In this document: positions 31,331-40,379 of the stretch, one piece after another
Position numbering within the stretch: the first letter of the stretch is position 1
Layout: each line of letters begins with the position of its first letter
Origin: Desulfuromonadaceae bacterium
GTDB lineage: Bacteria > Desulfobacterota > Desulfuromonadia > Desulfuromonadales > JAHYIW01
DNA: 45,653 nt
Assembly: GCA_019429445.1 (NCBI GenBank)
Contig: JAHYIW010000023.1
Location: forward strand, 1 to 45,653
Direction: 5' to 3'
Program-made: the position numbers and the translations under genes
The notes under the pieces: model-generated
Seen by the model: only the letters and a program-made list of their open reading frames with translations
What the model was told of the DNA's origin: nothing
Databases searched by the model: none

Positions 31331-32473
31331 ATGGCCGTAACCCTTCTTGACATGCTCCTTAACGCCGGCATGATCACGCCGAACCAGTGTGATGAAGCGC
31401 TGCAGAACCGGGTCTTTTTTGGCGGTCGCATCGGCACCAATCTGATCGAACTCGGTTTTATCGACGAAGTTGTACTGGCGCGTTTTTTGAGCAAAAAACT
31501 CGCAGTTCCTTGCGTTGACCCAGGCGATCTGCTGGATATCGCGCAGCAGGTTGTTGCTCTGATCCCGGCCGAGTTGGCGATTCAACATCAGATTGTACCG
31601 ATCCGGGTTGAAAATCGGCGCCTGTTCATGGCCATGGCCGATCCGCTGGCGCTGGCGGTCATCGATGAGCTTGCTTTTATCACCGGTCATGTTGTCAAGC
31701 CACTGATCGCTCCGGAGGTGCGCCTGATTCAGGCGCTTGGCCACTACTATGGTTTCGCTATCAGCGAGCGTTATCAGCGTATTTTTGAGCGGCTCGAAAC
31801 CGAGCGCCGCGAACGCGAACAGGAAGAGCTGACGCGCGAGGAAGAACGGCAGGCGCGCGAAGCGGAGCAACGCAAAAATGAGCAGGCACAACGGGCGCGT
31901 GAAGCAGAGAAACAGGCCCATGCAGCGGAGTTGCGGGCTTTGGCAGAAGCCGAGGCGGAAGAGCTCTGGCGCGAACGAATGCAGCGTTACTCGATCAGCG
32001 AGTTTTCCAAGTCACTGGCAAATGCCACGCACCGGCGCCAGATTGCCGACACATTGATGCGCTTTCTCGGGCAGGAATTTCGTTTCGGAGCCCTTTTCCT
32101 TATCAAGGAACACCTCGCTGATGGCTGGCGGGCGGCTTGCCTTGGTGAACCATTGCCCGCTTTCGACCATGTCAAATTGTCACTGTTGCCATCCTCGGTG
32201 TTGGGACAAGTGGTGGCAAGCGGGAAATCCTGGGTCGGTGCTGTGCCTGCAACGGCGGATAATGCCGATTTCAAAAGATTGTTTGATCAGGATAACGACG
32301 ATGATGTGTTGGTGGTGCCGGTCGTTGTCGACCAGCGCACGGTGATTCTGCTGGTCGCCGCAGGGAGCCGCGATGCGAGCGCTCAGTGTCACACAATCGT
32401 CGAGAAACTGGCGCACAAGGCGGCCCTGGCTTTTGGTATTCTCATTTTCAGAGATCGGATACTCCTCAATTAA
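31331..32473 (+). CDS. MshEN domain-coiled coil-GAF-like protein, no ATPase domain
   Basis: A 380-residue protein. Residues 1-~140 are a GspE/MshE N-terminal domain with GGRIGTNLIELGFIDEVVLARFLSKKL, the R-x-G-x2-L..LG pattern found in c-di-GMP-binding MshEN domains. Residues ~148-215 form a long Glu/Arg/Ala-rich coiled coil. The C-terminal ~160 residues (SISEFSKSLANATHRRQIAD onward) have the alternating strand-helix pattern of a GAF-like sensor, with LVVPVVVDQRTVILLVAAG near the end. No Walker motifs are present, so it is not a secretion ATPase. It may be a c-di-GMP or small-ligand signalling scaffold. It follows the epimerase by 35 bases. Confidence 0.8.
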   Translation: MAVTLLDMLLNAGMITPNQCDEALQNRVFFGGRIGTNLIELGFIDEVVLARFLSKKLAVPCVDPGDLLDIAQQVVALIPAELAIQHQIVPIRVENRRLFMAMADPLALAVIDELAFITGHVVKPLIAPEVRLIQALGHYYGFAISERYQRIFERLETERREREQEELTREEERQAREAEQRKNEQAQRAREAEKQAHAAELRALAEAEAEELWRERMQRYSISEFSKSLANATHRRQIADTLMRFLGQEFRFGALFLIKEHLADGWRAACLGEPLPAFDHVKLSLLPSSVLGQVVASGKSWVGAVPATADNADFKRLFDQDNDDDVLVVPVVVDQRTVILLVAAGSRDASAQCHTIVEKLAHKAALAFGILIFRDRILLN

Positions 32474-32497
32474 CTTTACTCTTTCGAATAATTATTC

Positions 32498-32526
32498 TTG
32501 ACAAGAAACGCGATCCGGATTACTTT
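32498..32526 (+). promoter_or_regulatory. Promoter of tRNA-fMet
   Basis: TTGACA (32498-32503) and TACTTT (32521-32526) with a 17-base spacer, 12 bases before the tRNA. The perfect -35 fits a stable-RNA promoter. Confidence 0.7.
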
Positions 32527-32538
32527 AGTCAACTCTGA

Positions 32539-32616
<78 letters not shown>

Positions 32617-32623
32617 AAAAATC

Positions 32624-32656
32624 AAGGGACTTGCATTCAGTTGCAAGTCCCTTTTT
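32624..32656 (+). terminator. Terminator of tRNA-fMet
   Basis: AGGGACTTGCA (32625-32635) pairs with TGCAAGTCCCT (32642-32652) around a TTCAGT loop and is followed by TTTTATTT. Nine bases after the tRNA. Confidence 0.9.
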
Positions 32657-32771
32657 ATTTGGTTGGTATTCCACATTTTTTTCGGAGCTTTCGTCAACCC
32701 TCCAGAAAAAAGCTATATAGAACCGCAAAAGATCTCCAGTTTTTGTGATAAGCATAACGGAGAACAGCTTC

Positions 32772-32888
32772 ATGCAGCAAATCATAGAGTCATTGACCGA
32801 TAATTACAGTCTCACCAAACCCGAAGTGATTACGGAGATTGAAACAGCTTTTTCCGCCATGCTCTTGTTCATCCAACGGTTCCGATAG
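32772..32888 (+). pseudogene. Small ORF, probably a 5' gene fragment cut by the efflux block
   Basis: A 38-codon frame with ACGGAG upstream of its ATG reads MQQIIESLTDNYSLTKPEVI and then TEIETAFSAM, a convincing start of a helical protein. The last seven codons (LFIQRFR) and the stop come from the antisense 3' end of the ABC permease gene, so the natural end appears lost near 32863. A matching in-frame piece starting at CATGCT may lie at 45026-45113. I do not recognise the family. Confidence 0.45.
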
Positions 32889-33990
32889 TTTTACGGAACC
32901 GTGCCAGAGAAAGGGAAAATAAGCCGGCGCCGATCAGCAAAAGAGCAAGAAATTGCGCCCAGACAACCTCAAAACCAGCTCCACGGTAGAGGATGGCTTG
33001 GGCCAGCATGACGAAATGGGTGTTCGGCGCGGCCAGCATGATGTGCTGGATAAACTCCGGCATGCTTTCCCTGGGTGTTGTGGAGCCGGAGAGGATCTGC
33101 AGCGGCAACAGCACCAGCATCAACAGCAGACCAAGCTGCGGCATGGAACGGACCAGGGTGCCGAGAAAGATCCCCAGGGAGGTGGAGGCAAAGAGATGCA
33201 GGGCGGTGCCAACCAGAAAAAGGGTGATCGAGCCTGCGATGGGAACGGAGAGGATCCCCTTAATGACAAATATCAGAGAGCAGGCCGAGATGCTCAGCAC
33301 CACCAGCGCCATGGACCACACCTTGCCGGCCATGATCTCGAAGGGAGTAATCGGCATCACCAACAGATGCTCCACCGTACCATGCTCCCGTTCTCGGATC
33401 AATGCAGCTCCGGTGAGCACTATAGAGAGCATGGTGATGTTGTTGATGAGTTCCATCACCGCGCTGAACCAGAATTTGTTCAGCTGGGAATTGAAGCGTA
33501 TCCGTAGGGCAAGATCAATTTGAGGAGCCTCATCCGGCCGATATCCCAGAACAAATTCCCTTATTTCGCTGTCGGTGATTGTCTGGATATAGCCGCTCCC
33601 GACAAGGGCCTGACTCATTCGGGTGGCGTCCACATTGAGCTGAATGGTGGGCTCTCGTCCGGCTAACACATCCTGCTGGAAGTTGGGCGGGATGTTGAGG
33701 GCGAAGATGTCGAGACCGGCGTTCATGCGGGCATCCATCTCAGTCTGGGAAATCAACACCGGCTCGGTAAAGAGCGGAGGGAAAAAAGCGTCGGTGATGC
33801 GGGCGGACAGTTGGGAACGGTCCTCGTCGACGACGGCAATGGGCGCCTTGTGCAAAGTATCGGGAATGGCCTTGGCAAAGGCGTAAATGCCAAAGGTAAA
33901 CGCATAGACAATGATCACGATCATCATGGGGTCGCGCAGCAGGCTGCGCAGCTCCTTGATGCCGAGATGCAGAATGTTGGCGGCGCGCAT
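32869..33990 (-). CDS. ABC-2 type permease (YhhJ/YbhR-like)
   Basis: A 373-residue membrane protein of the ABC-2 exporter type. One N-terminal helix (MMIVIIVYAFTFGIYAFAK), a ~150-residue periplasmic domain and about five C-terminal helices follow, with IREREHGTVEHLLVMPITPFEIMAGKVW in the conserved coupling region. It should form the channel of the exporter with the RbbA-like protein encoded two bases upstream. Its 3' end overlaps the truncated small ORF on the other strand. Substrate is unknown; relatives export drugs or cationic compounds. Confidence 0.88.
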   Translation of the reverse strand: MRAANILHLGIKELRSLLRDPMMIVIIVYAFTFGIYAFAKAIPDTLHKAPIAVVDEDRSQLSARITDAFFPPLFTEPVLISQTEMDARMNAGLDIFALNIPPNFQQDVLAGREPTIQLNVDATRMSQALVGSGYIQTITDSEIREFVLGYRPDEAPQIDLALRIRFNSQLNKFWFSAVMELINNITMLSIVLTGAALIREREHGTVEHLLVMPITPFEIMAGKVWSMALVVLSISACSLIFVIKGILSVPIAGSITLFLVGTALHLFASTSLGIFLGTLVRSMPQLGLLLMLVLLPLQILSGSTTPRESMPEFIQHIMLAAPNTHFVMLAQAILYRGAGFEVVWAQFLALLLIGAGLFSLSLARFRKTIGTVG

Positions 33991-33992
33991 GG

Positions 33993-36806
33993 TCAGTGCT
34001 CCTGTTTTCTGAGCAGAATTGCCCCAAGGCCGATCAGTACCGGGCCGGCAATCAATAGAGGGACAAAAGCTGCGTGAAGATCAGCAAAACCGAGCCCTTT
34101 GGAAAAGGTGCCGCGGGCAATGGTCATAAAATGGGTGGTTGGGTAGCCTTTGCCGATCATTGCACCCAGTCCTTCAAGCGAGGAGACCGGATCAATCATA
34201 CCGGAGAAGTGTACGGCCGGCAGAATTGACAGTACAAAGGTCCCGAACATGGCGGCGACCTGGCTGCGGGTAAATGTCGACATTACCAGCCCAAAGGCAG
34301 TCGATGCAATCACGTACAGTAGTGCTGCGCATAACAAGGTCATGAAACTACCTTTGACCGGTACCCCGAGAAAGGTGACAGCCAGGACGGTGAGGAGCAG
34401 AAAGTTGATCATCGACAAAGCCACGTAGGGAATCTGTTTGCCGAGCAGAAACTCCAGCCGGGTTACCGGGGTGACGTAGAGATTGACGATGGAGCCCAGT
34501 TCCTTTTCCCGCACCACCGACAGCGCAGCCAATATGGCCGGAATCAGCATCAACAGCAGGGGAATAATTGCCGGCACCATCGCCACCATACTTTTGATAT
34601 CCGGGTTGTAGCGAAAGCGGGTCTCGATGTTCACCAGGCTGCTCAGCGCCCCGCCGCGCCCGGCCTCACGCGCCTTTCGCGTCAGCCACTGCGCATGCAT
34701 GCCCCGCACATACCCTTGGATGGTTTCTGCCCGCATGGGCATGGCGCCGTCAACCCAGGCGCCTATCGAAACCGGCCGGCCACGGGAAAGATCGCGGGCA
34801 AATCCAGGGGGGATCTCTATGGCCAGGGCGAGCTTGCCGGCGCGCATCCGCCAATCCAGGTCTTGATAATCACGGATTGGGGCTTTTTCGCTGAAATAGC
34901 GGGAGCCGGCGATATTCAGGGTGTAATCGCGGCTGACGGTGGTCTGGTCCCGATCCAACACGGCGACGGTAATATTTTCTACATCCAGGGTGATGCCGTA
35001 GCTAATCACCAGCATCAGAATGACGCTGCCCAAGAGGGAGAGCGTCAGGCGAATGGGATCGCGCATCAGTTCCAGGGTTTCACGCCGGGCGTAACTCGCC
35101 ATGCGCCGGGGATCGAAGAAACGCGAGAAACCGGCAAGTTCGTTGCCGGAGTGCGAGGATTCCCCCTCTTGCATGATCGGCCTTTTTTCCCTGGCCGGAA
35201 TCCCGCCGTCTTCCCCGGCATTTGTCTCGCCCACGGCAGCTTTCAGGTAGGCGACGAAGGCGTCTTCCAGGGTGCCGGTTCCATGCCGGCCGGCAAGCTC
35301 GGCGGGGGCGCCGACGGCGAGCACCCGGCCTGCGTGCATCAACGAAATACGGTCACAACGCTCCGCCTCGTTCATGAAGTGCGTCGAGATGAAGATAGTC
35401 ACCCCGTCACGCCGCGAGAGCTCTCCCAGGGACTCCCAGAAAGCGTCACGCATTACCGGGTCCACTCCCGAGGTGGGCTCGTCCAGGATCAGCATCTCCG
35501 GCTTGTGAATCATGGCCACGGCCAGCGACAGACGCTGACGCACACCCAGCGGCAAGGCGTCGGGCAGTTTGTCCAACACCTCGAGCAGACCGAAACGGGC
35601 GGCGATTTCTTCGCTGCGTTGGTCGATCTCTTGCGGGGGCACTTCGAACAGACGCGCATGCAACCGAAGGTTCTGCTCAACCGAAAGCTCGGAATAGAGG
35701 GAAAACGACTGGGACATGTAGCCGACCCGCCGGCGGGTATCCAGGTCACGCGGGTCCAGCTCCCGGCCGAACAGCCAGGCACGCCCTTCGGTAGGTGGCA
35801 GAAGGCCGGTCAGCATTTTCATGGTGGTGGTCTTGCCGCAGCCGTTGGAACCCAGAAAACCGAAAATTTCGCCCCGGCGGATGCGGAAACTCACATGATC
35901 CACCGCCGTGAAGTCGCCGAAGCGCATGGTCAGGTCCTTGGCCTCGATCGCCGTTTCGTCGCCGGCTTCGGCGTCCAGCGGCGGGATCGCCTTCCCGCGG
36001 TGCCTGCGGCGCTTCTCCTCCGGCAGCAGGGCGATGAAGGCGGCTTCCAGCGATTCGGTTCCGGTTCGCCGGAGCAGCTCCTCCGGCCGTCCGGTGGCCA
36101 GTATGCTGCCCGCGTCCATGGCCGCCAACGTGTCGAAACGCGCCGCTTCCTCCATGTAGGCGGTGGCCACCAGCACGCTCATCGTGGGGAGCGCTGCACG
36201 GATACCGCCGATCAACTCCCAGAATTGGCGTCTTGACAGCGGATCGACGCCGGTGGTCGGTTCATCCAGGATCAACAGGTCCGGATCATGAATCAACGCG
36301 CAACAAAGTCCGAGCTTCTGCTTCATGCCGCCCGAAAGTTTGCCGACCGGGCGATCAACGAAGGGCGCGAGTCCCGTTGCCTGAGTCAGCTCCGTGATCC
36401 GCCGTCGCCGCTCCGGCCGGTCATGGCCGAAAAGACGGGCGAAGAAGTCGAGGTTTTCAAACACAGACAGGGTCGGGTAGAGGTTTTTACCCAGGCCCTG
36501 GGGCATGAAAGCGATACGCGGCAGGATCCTCCGGCGGCTGCGCGCATTGGCCATGTCGACGCCGAACACCTCGACCCGGCCGCTCTGAATCTGGCGCGCT
36601 CCGGCGATCAGCGCCAGAAGGCTGGACTTACCCACCCCGTCCGGTCCGATGAGACCGACCATGCAGCCCGCCGGGATATCGAGACTGACATCGATGAGCG
36701 CCCGCACCTTGCCATAACGCAGGCCGACACCTTCAAGGCGTGCGACCGTGGCGCCAGGGGCGGTCGCCTGCCCTTTTGCGGCAACCTCGACAGGATCCTC
36801 GCTCAT
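33993..36806 (-). CDS. RbbA/YhiH-like fused ABC ATPase-ATPase-permease
   Basis: A 937-residue fusion. NBD1 has GPDGVGKSS (54-62), [16 protein letters not shown] and [19 protein letters not shown]2 has [12 protein letters not shown] and [12 protein letters not shown], but its signature is degenerate ([15 protein letters not shown]). The last ~370 residues are an ABC-2 permease with [16 protein letters not shown]-type coupling sequence and six helices. This layout matches RbbA of the yhiI-rbbA-yhhJ exporter, described in E. coli as ribosome-associated, although export is the likelier role in this context. It begins one base into the HlyD gene's stop (TAATG). Confidence 0.92.
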   Translation of the reverse strand: MSEDPVEVAAKGQATAPGATVARLEGVGLRYGKVRALIDVSLDIPAGCMVGLIGPDGVGKSSLLALIAGARQIQSGRVEVFGVDMANARSRRRILPRIAFMPQGLGKNLYPTLSVFENLDFFARLFGHDRPERRRRITELTQATGLAPFVDRPVGKLSGGMKQKLGLCCALIHDPDLLILDEPTTGVDPLSRRQFWELIGGIRAALPTMSVLVATAYMEEAARFDTLAAMDAGSILATGRPEELLRRTGTESLEAAFIALLPEEKRRRHRGKAIPPLDAEAGDETAIEAKDLTMRFGDFTAVDHVSFRIRRGEIFGFLGSNGCGKTTTMKMLTGLLPPTEGRAWLFGRELDPRDLDTRRRVGYMSQSFSLYSELSVEQNLRLHARLFEVPPQEIDQRSEEIAARFGLLEVLDKLPDALPLGVRQRLSLAVAMIHKPEMLILDEPTSGVDPVMRDAFWESLGELSRRDGVTIFISTHFMNEAERCDRISLMHAGRVLAVGAPAELAGRHGTGTLEDAFVAYLKAAVGETNAGEDGGIPAREKRPIMQEGESSHSGNELAGFSRFFDPRRMASYARRETLELMRDPIRLTLSLLGSVILMLVISYGITLDVENITVAVLDRDQTTVSRDYTLNIAGSRYFSEKAPIRDYQDLDWRMRAGKLALAIEIPPGFARDLSRGRPVSIGAWVDGAMPMRAETIQGYVRGMHAQWLTRKAREAGRGGALSSLVNIETRFRYNPDIKSMVAMVPAIIPLLLMLIPAILAALSVVREKELGSIVNLYVTPVTRLEFLLGKQIPYVALSMINFLLLTVLAVTFLGVPVKGSFMTLLCAALLYVIASTAFGLVMSTFTRSQVAAMFGTFVLSILPAVHFSGMIDPVSSLEGLGAMIGKGYPTTHFMTIARGTFSKGLGFADLHAAFVPLLIAGPVLIGLGAILLRKQEH

Positions 36807-37891
36807 TAAGGCACCCTTACCTGCAGTTCCGGCGGCCAGTCCACCGTGGCATCAAGTCGCACATAGGCCATGCCCGGCAGGCCGGTCTTGACCTGACGCA
36901 GGTGCCGGCGCAGCAGCGCCGGATCGATCCGCGCCTTGACCCGGAACATCAGCTTCAGGCGTTCTTCCGTTGTCTCCACCGTTTTCGGGGTGAACTGGGC
37001 CTCGGCGGCGACGAACGAGATCTCGGCCGGGATGACGTATTGCGCGGCGGCATCGAGCACGAGACGCGCTTCGGTACCCAGTGCGACCCGTCCGGCCGCT
37101 TTCGTCGGCAGGAAGAAGGTCATGTAGACATCGGTGAGGTCGATCATGTTCAGGACAGTGCCGCCGGAGGCCAGCACCTCGCCGGGCTGGGCCACCCGGT
37201 ATTGCACCCGTCCTTCCCGCGGCGCCTTCAGCACGCTGTCGTCAAGGTCAGCCTGGATTCGCTCAAGCATCGCCCGGGTCGCCTCCACATCGGCTTGGGC
37301 GCCAAGCACCTGCGATCTGGCCGTGGCAATGGCCGCATCCGTCGTTGCGACATCAGCCTCGGCAGCACGCAACGCGGCTTCGGCGCTGAGAAAAGCGGCA
37401 CGATCGTCGTCGAATTTCTGCTGGGAAACGGCCTTGTCGGCGACCAGCGATCGCGACCGCTCCAACCGTATCCGGGCCACCTCGACTTCGGCCACGCGTT
37501 GCGAGACCACTGCCTGCGCTGCCGTTTTCTCGCTTTGGCGCTGCACGACCTGGCTGTTGGCGATCCGCACCGAGTTCTCAGCCTGGCGCAAGCGGGCCAA
37601 TGTCTCTCTTTTCTGAGCCTCTACAACGGCGGTGTCCATTTTGGCCAGAATCTTCCCGGCCGGAACGTTATCGCCTTCGTCCGCAAAAATCTCCTTGACC
37701 CGTCCGGCTCTCGGCGTGGCGATATTAATTTCCACCGCCTCAATGCGTCCGTTGCCACTGGCGATACTCCCTTCCAGTCCGTCACTCTGGAAATAACGCC
37801 AAAGCAACAGAGCCGCTACCGCTGCCACGCCAAGAAGCAGCGCCCTCATCCCCCATTTTTGAAATGTTACGTTTATCACATCTTTCTCCAT
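36806..37891 (-). CDS. HlyD-family membrane fusion protein (YhiI/YbhG-like)
   Basis: A 361-residue periplasmic adaptor. An N-terminal anchor (~15-32, [17 protein letters not shown]) is followed by the lipoyl half-motif [32 protein letters not shown], a long alpha-hairpin coiled coil (~85-205), the second lipoyl half ([19 protein letters not shown]) and a beta-barrel. It should link the ABC exporter to an outer-membrane factor, possibly the lipoprotein encoded upstream in the same operon. It ends one base into rbbA. Confidence 0.92.
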   Translation of the reverse strand: MEKDVINVTFQKWGMRALLLGVAAVAALLLWRYFQSDGLEGSIASGNGRIEAVEINIATPRAGRVKEIFADEGDNVPAGKILAKMDTAVVEAQKRETLARLRQAENSVRIANSQVVQRQSEKTAAQAVVSQRVAEVEVARIRLERSRSLVADKAVSQQKFDDDRAAFLSAEAALRAAEADVATTDAAIATARSQVLGAQADVEATRAMLERIQADLDDSVLKAPREGRVQYRVAQPGEVLASGGTVLNMIDLTDVYMTFFLPTKAAGRVALGTEARLVLDAAAQYVIPAEISFVAAEAQFTPKTVETTEERLKLMFRVKARIDPALLRRHLRQVKTGLPGMAYVRLDATVDWPPELQVRVP

Positions 37892-37929
37892 GCCAAAGCT
37901 CAGGGGTCTTCAAGCGCCTTCTTTGAGCT

Positions 37930-38214
37930 TCATGGCGATTCGCGCCACATGACTATATAAACCCGGCGGTCCAGGGGACTCGTCTTCCTGGAAACCAGGG
38001 GCTTACTTTCAAGACGATCCACGATTCTGGTGACATTCGCCGGTTTCTTCTTGGTTCGGCGGCAGATTTCCCGTTGGGGATACCAGGTATCTCCCTCCGC
38101 CAAGCATTGCATCACATACAGTTGTTCCGAGGTCACGTCATAGGACCTGAGAATTCGATCCGCGACATTCTGGATGTCCCGGGCCAACAAACAAATCGCC
38201 CGGTTTAACGGCAT
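37930..38214 (-). CDS. Short MarR-like winged-helix regulator
   Basis: A 94-residue protein from the ATG at 38214. MPLNRAICLLARDIQNVADRILRSYDVTSEQLYVMQCLAE matches MarR helices 1-2, and REICRRTKKKPANVTRIVDRLESKPLVSRKTSPLDRRVYIV is the recognition helix and wing. The protein stops right after the wing (WRESP), whereas MarR proteins run on for ~40-50 residues of dimerisation helices, so it is either truncated or a rare minimal form. The frame is open upstream to 38472 only because it runs through the TetR gene. It starts 25 bases after the tetR stop. Confidence 0.72.
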   Translation of the reverse strand: MPLNRAICLLARDIQNVADRILRSYDVTSEQLYVMQCLAEGDTWYPQREICRRTKKKPANVTRIVDRLESKPLVSRKTSPLDRRVYIVMWRESP

Positions 38215-38239
38215 CTCCCTGCTTCTTTTTTTTATGCGG

Positions 38240-38848
38240 TCATTCGAGTTGCAATTCTCCACCTTTAACCCCTCCCAGCAACAGGCGCACCACATGCGTA
38301 GCGACCTTTTCCGGGAAATCATGGTCCGGCGATCTACCCAATAGATGCTGCCGCAGGGGAGTAATCTGGTAGTGGTAAACCACCAGGCCGACGATGGAAA
38401 TGGCCAGCATATGTGAGTCAAAGCCGGGGGCGAGCTCACCGCAAAGGGAAAGGAGCGAGGTGGAAAATTCATGAAAAACCTGGCGCGCCAGCAGTTGCAG
38501 GCGCTTGTTATCCCCCGCCAATATTTCCCGCTGGATCAATTTGTTGAAATCCGGGTCGTCATGAATGAGCCGGCAAAAAGCCTCGACAAACTTTTTTAGC
38601 CGCTCCTCGGGGGGTGCCTCCGCGCTGAGAGCCACCGATAATGTCTCGGCTCTCCTGGCAAACGCAAAAGACATGGCTGCCATGTAGAGAGTATGCTTGT
38701 CCTGAAAATGATGATAGAGGGTTGCCGGATTCAAACCGACTTCGGTGGCCAGGCTGCGCATGGAAACGCCATTGAAGCCGGCTTCGGCAAAAAGAGGGAT
38801 AGCGGCTTTCAGGATTTTGGCTTTGCTTTCCGGAATGATTGATTGCAT
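38240..38848 (-). CDS. TetR-family transcriptional regulator of the efflux genes
   Basis: A 202-residue TetR regulator. The N-terminal helix-turn-helix is clear: AKILKAAIPLFAEAGFNGVSMRSLATEVGLNPATLYHHFQDKHTLY (~8-55). The C-terminal ligand domain is all-helical. It lies between the RND pump genes and the HlyD/RbbA exporter genes on the same strand. The related CecR of E. coli likewise controls a HlyD-ABC-permease exporter. The palindrome at 44902-44917 in front of the RND operon is a plausible target. Confidence 0.9.
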   Translation of the reverse strand: MQSIIPESKAKILKAAIPLFAEAGFNGVSMRSLATEVGLNPATLYHHFQDKHTLYMAAMSFAFARRAETLSVALSAEAPPEERLKKFVEAFCRLIHDDPDFNKLIQREILAGDNKRLQLLARQVFHEFSTSLLSLCGELAPGFDSHMLAISIVGLVVYHYQITPLRQHLLGRSPDHDFPEKVATHVVRLLLGGVKGGELQLE

Positions 38849-38927
38849 GTTGTTGTCGCCTATTATTTTTTTCCTTTATGCCGCTTGACATAACCCAGAT
38901 AAAAACAGGGAGTACAGTCTGCCCGGT

Positions 38928-40379
38928 TCATTCGGGTTGCTTGTCGCTTTTTCGATATACATCAGGTTCGTAACTTTTTTCGGATAGTCCGCCCCCCATC
39001 ACAGTGTAAAGCCGCACCCGGTTGGCGAGTTTGGCCAGGCGCAACGCCACCAGCACCTGCCGGGCGGCAAAGTGAGAGCGTTGCGCGTCAAGGACCCCGA
39101 GGTAACTGTCAATTCCTGCCGTATAGCGTATGTCGGCGAGACGATAGGTTGCCGCGGTCGCGGTAACCAGGGAGAGCTGGGCTGCGATCCGCCGGTCTAT
39201 CGTCTCCTGCACGGCAAGGGCATCGGCTACTTCCCGGAAAGCATTCTGGATGGCATTTTCGTACCGGGTGAGGATAATTTCCCGATCGGACTGGCTGACC
39301 CTGAACGCCGACCAGACACGGGCGTCGAAAATAGGCGCCACGACCTGTGGCGTGAAACTCCAGGTACCCGTTCCGGAACCGAAAAGACCGGAGAGGCCGT
39401 CACTGGCCGTCCCCACCGTGGTTGTCAGTGCAATCCGGGGGAAAAAGGCGGCCCGGGCCGCGCCGACAAAGGCATATGCTCCCTTGAGTCGATGCTCCGC
39501 GGCCATGATGTCAGGCCTCCGCAAGAGGGTTTCGGAAGACAATCCCGCGGAAATTTCCGCGGGCGGGGCGACACTTTCGAGGTCAACCGGCAACAGTTCA
39601 TCCGGGACCGGAATGCCGGCGAGGAGGTTTAAAGCGTTTTGGCCCAGGGCCACCAGTTGCGTGTAAAGGGCGACGCTTCCCCGCGCCGTCTCCACCGGTA
39701 TCTGTGCCCGCCGCAGATCCAGTTCGTTGGCAAGGCCCGTGTCATACTGTTTCTGCACCAAACGGTAAGCTGCCTGCTGTGTTTCCAGGGTGGACCGGAC
39801 CAGTTGCAGATTCTCCCGGTCCGCGGCAAGGGTCAGATACACGCGGGCGACCTCGGCCACCAATGCAATCTCGGCGCTCCGTCCGGCCTCTGCGGTTGCC
39901 AGATACTCCTCCAGGGCCTGATCTTTCAAGCTGCGGATCCGTCCGAAAAAATCAATCTCCCAGGAAGCTATCCCCAGCTTAAGGTTGTACTGCTCGCGTG
40001 TCCGGGAATCCCCTGGTTTGACAAAATCCGCTGACAGGCCTTGTTTGCCCCCCTCGCCGGTCGCCTGAAGCGCGGGCAACAGCTCGGCCCGTTGCACGCC
40101 ATAGAGAGCCCGTGCCCGTAACACGTTCTGGGCGGCCAGCCGCAGTTCCCGGTTATTTTCCAGGGCGATGCCGATGACTTTTTGCAGCTTTCCGTCGGTA
40201 AAAAACGCCTGACGGCTGAGGTCCGAGGCAACCGGCGATTCGGGTATGGTCTGGTATGCCTCGCCCCGCGGCCACTCAGCCGGGATCGGCGCTTCCGGCC
40301 GCAGGTATTCGGGGGCCAGGGAACAGCCCCCGGCGACAAGACCGATGCCGGTCAGCAAAATTGCTAATCGTCTGTTCAT
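38928..40379 (-). CDS. Outer-membrane efflux lipoprotein (NodT/OprM family)
   Basis: A 483-residue outer-membrane factor. The signal peptide ends in LVAGGC (Cys19), a lipobox, and CSLAPEYLRPEAPIPAEW is the usual start of NodT-type channels. Two internal repeats give the paired coiled-coil/beta-strand halves. It should trimerise into the TolC-like exit duct for the RND pump and perhaps also for the HlyD/RbbA exporter. It overlaps the RND gene by four bases. Confidence 0.93.
   Translation of the reverse strand: MNRRLAILLTGIGLVAGGCSLAPEYLRPEAPIPAEWPRGEAYQTIPESPVASDLSRQAFFTDGKLQKVIGIALENNRELRLAAQNVLRARALYGVQRAELLPALQATGEGGKQGLSADFVKPGDSRTREQYNLKLGIASWEIDFFGRIRSLKDQALEEYLATAEAGRSAEIALVAEVARVYLTLAADRENLQLVRSTLETQQAAYRLVQKQYDTGLANELDLRRAQIPVETARGSVALYTQLVALGQNALNLLAGIPVPDELLPVDLESVAPPAEISAGLSSETLLRRPDIMAAEHRLKGAYAFVGAARAAFFPRIALTTTVGTASDGLSGLFGSGTGTWSFTPQVVAPIFDARVWSAFRVSQSDREIILTRYENAIQNAFREVADALAVQETIDRRIAAQLSLVTATAATYRLADIRYTAGIDSYLGVLDAQRSHFAARQVLVALRLAKLANRVRLYTVMGGGLSEKSYEPDVYRKSDKQPE

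Noticed and set aside
34695-36236. 513-codon plus-strand frame opposite rbbA
   Set aside because: The minus strand encodes two ABC ATPase domains with full motifs; the antisense frame shows no family.
36740-37960. 406-codon plus-strand frame opposite the HlyD gene
   Set aside because: Antisense to a clear membrane fusion protein; no start signal or motif.
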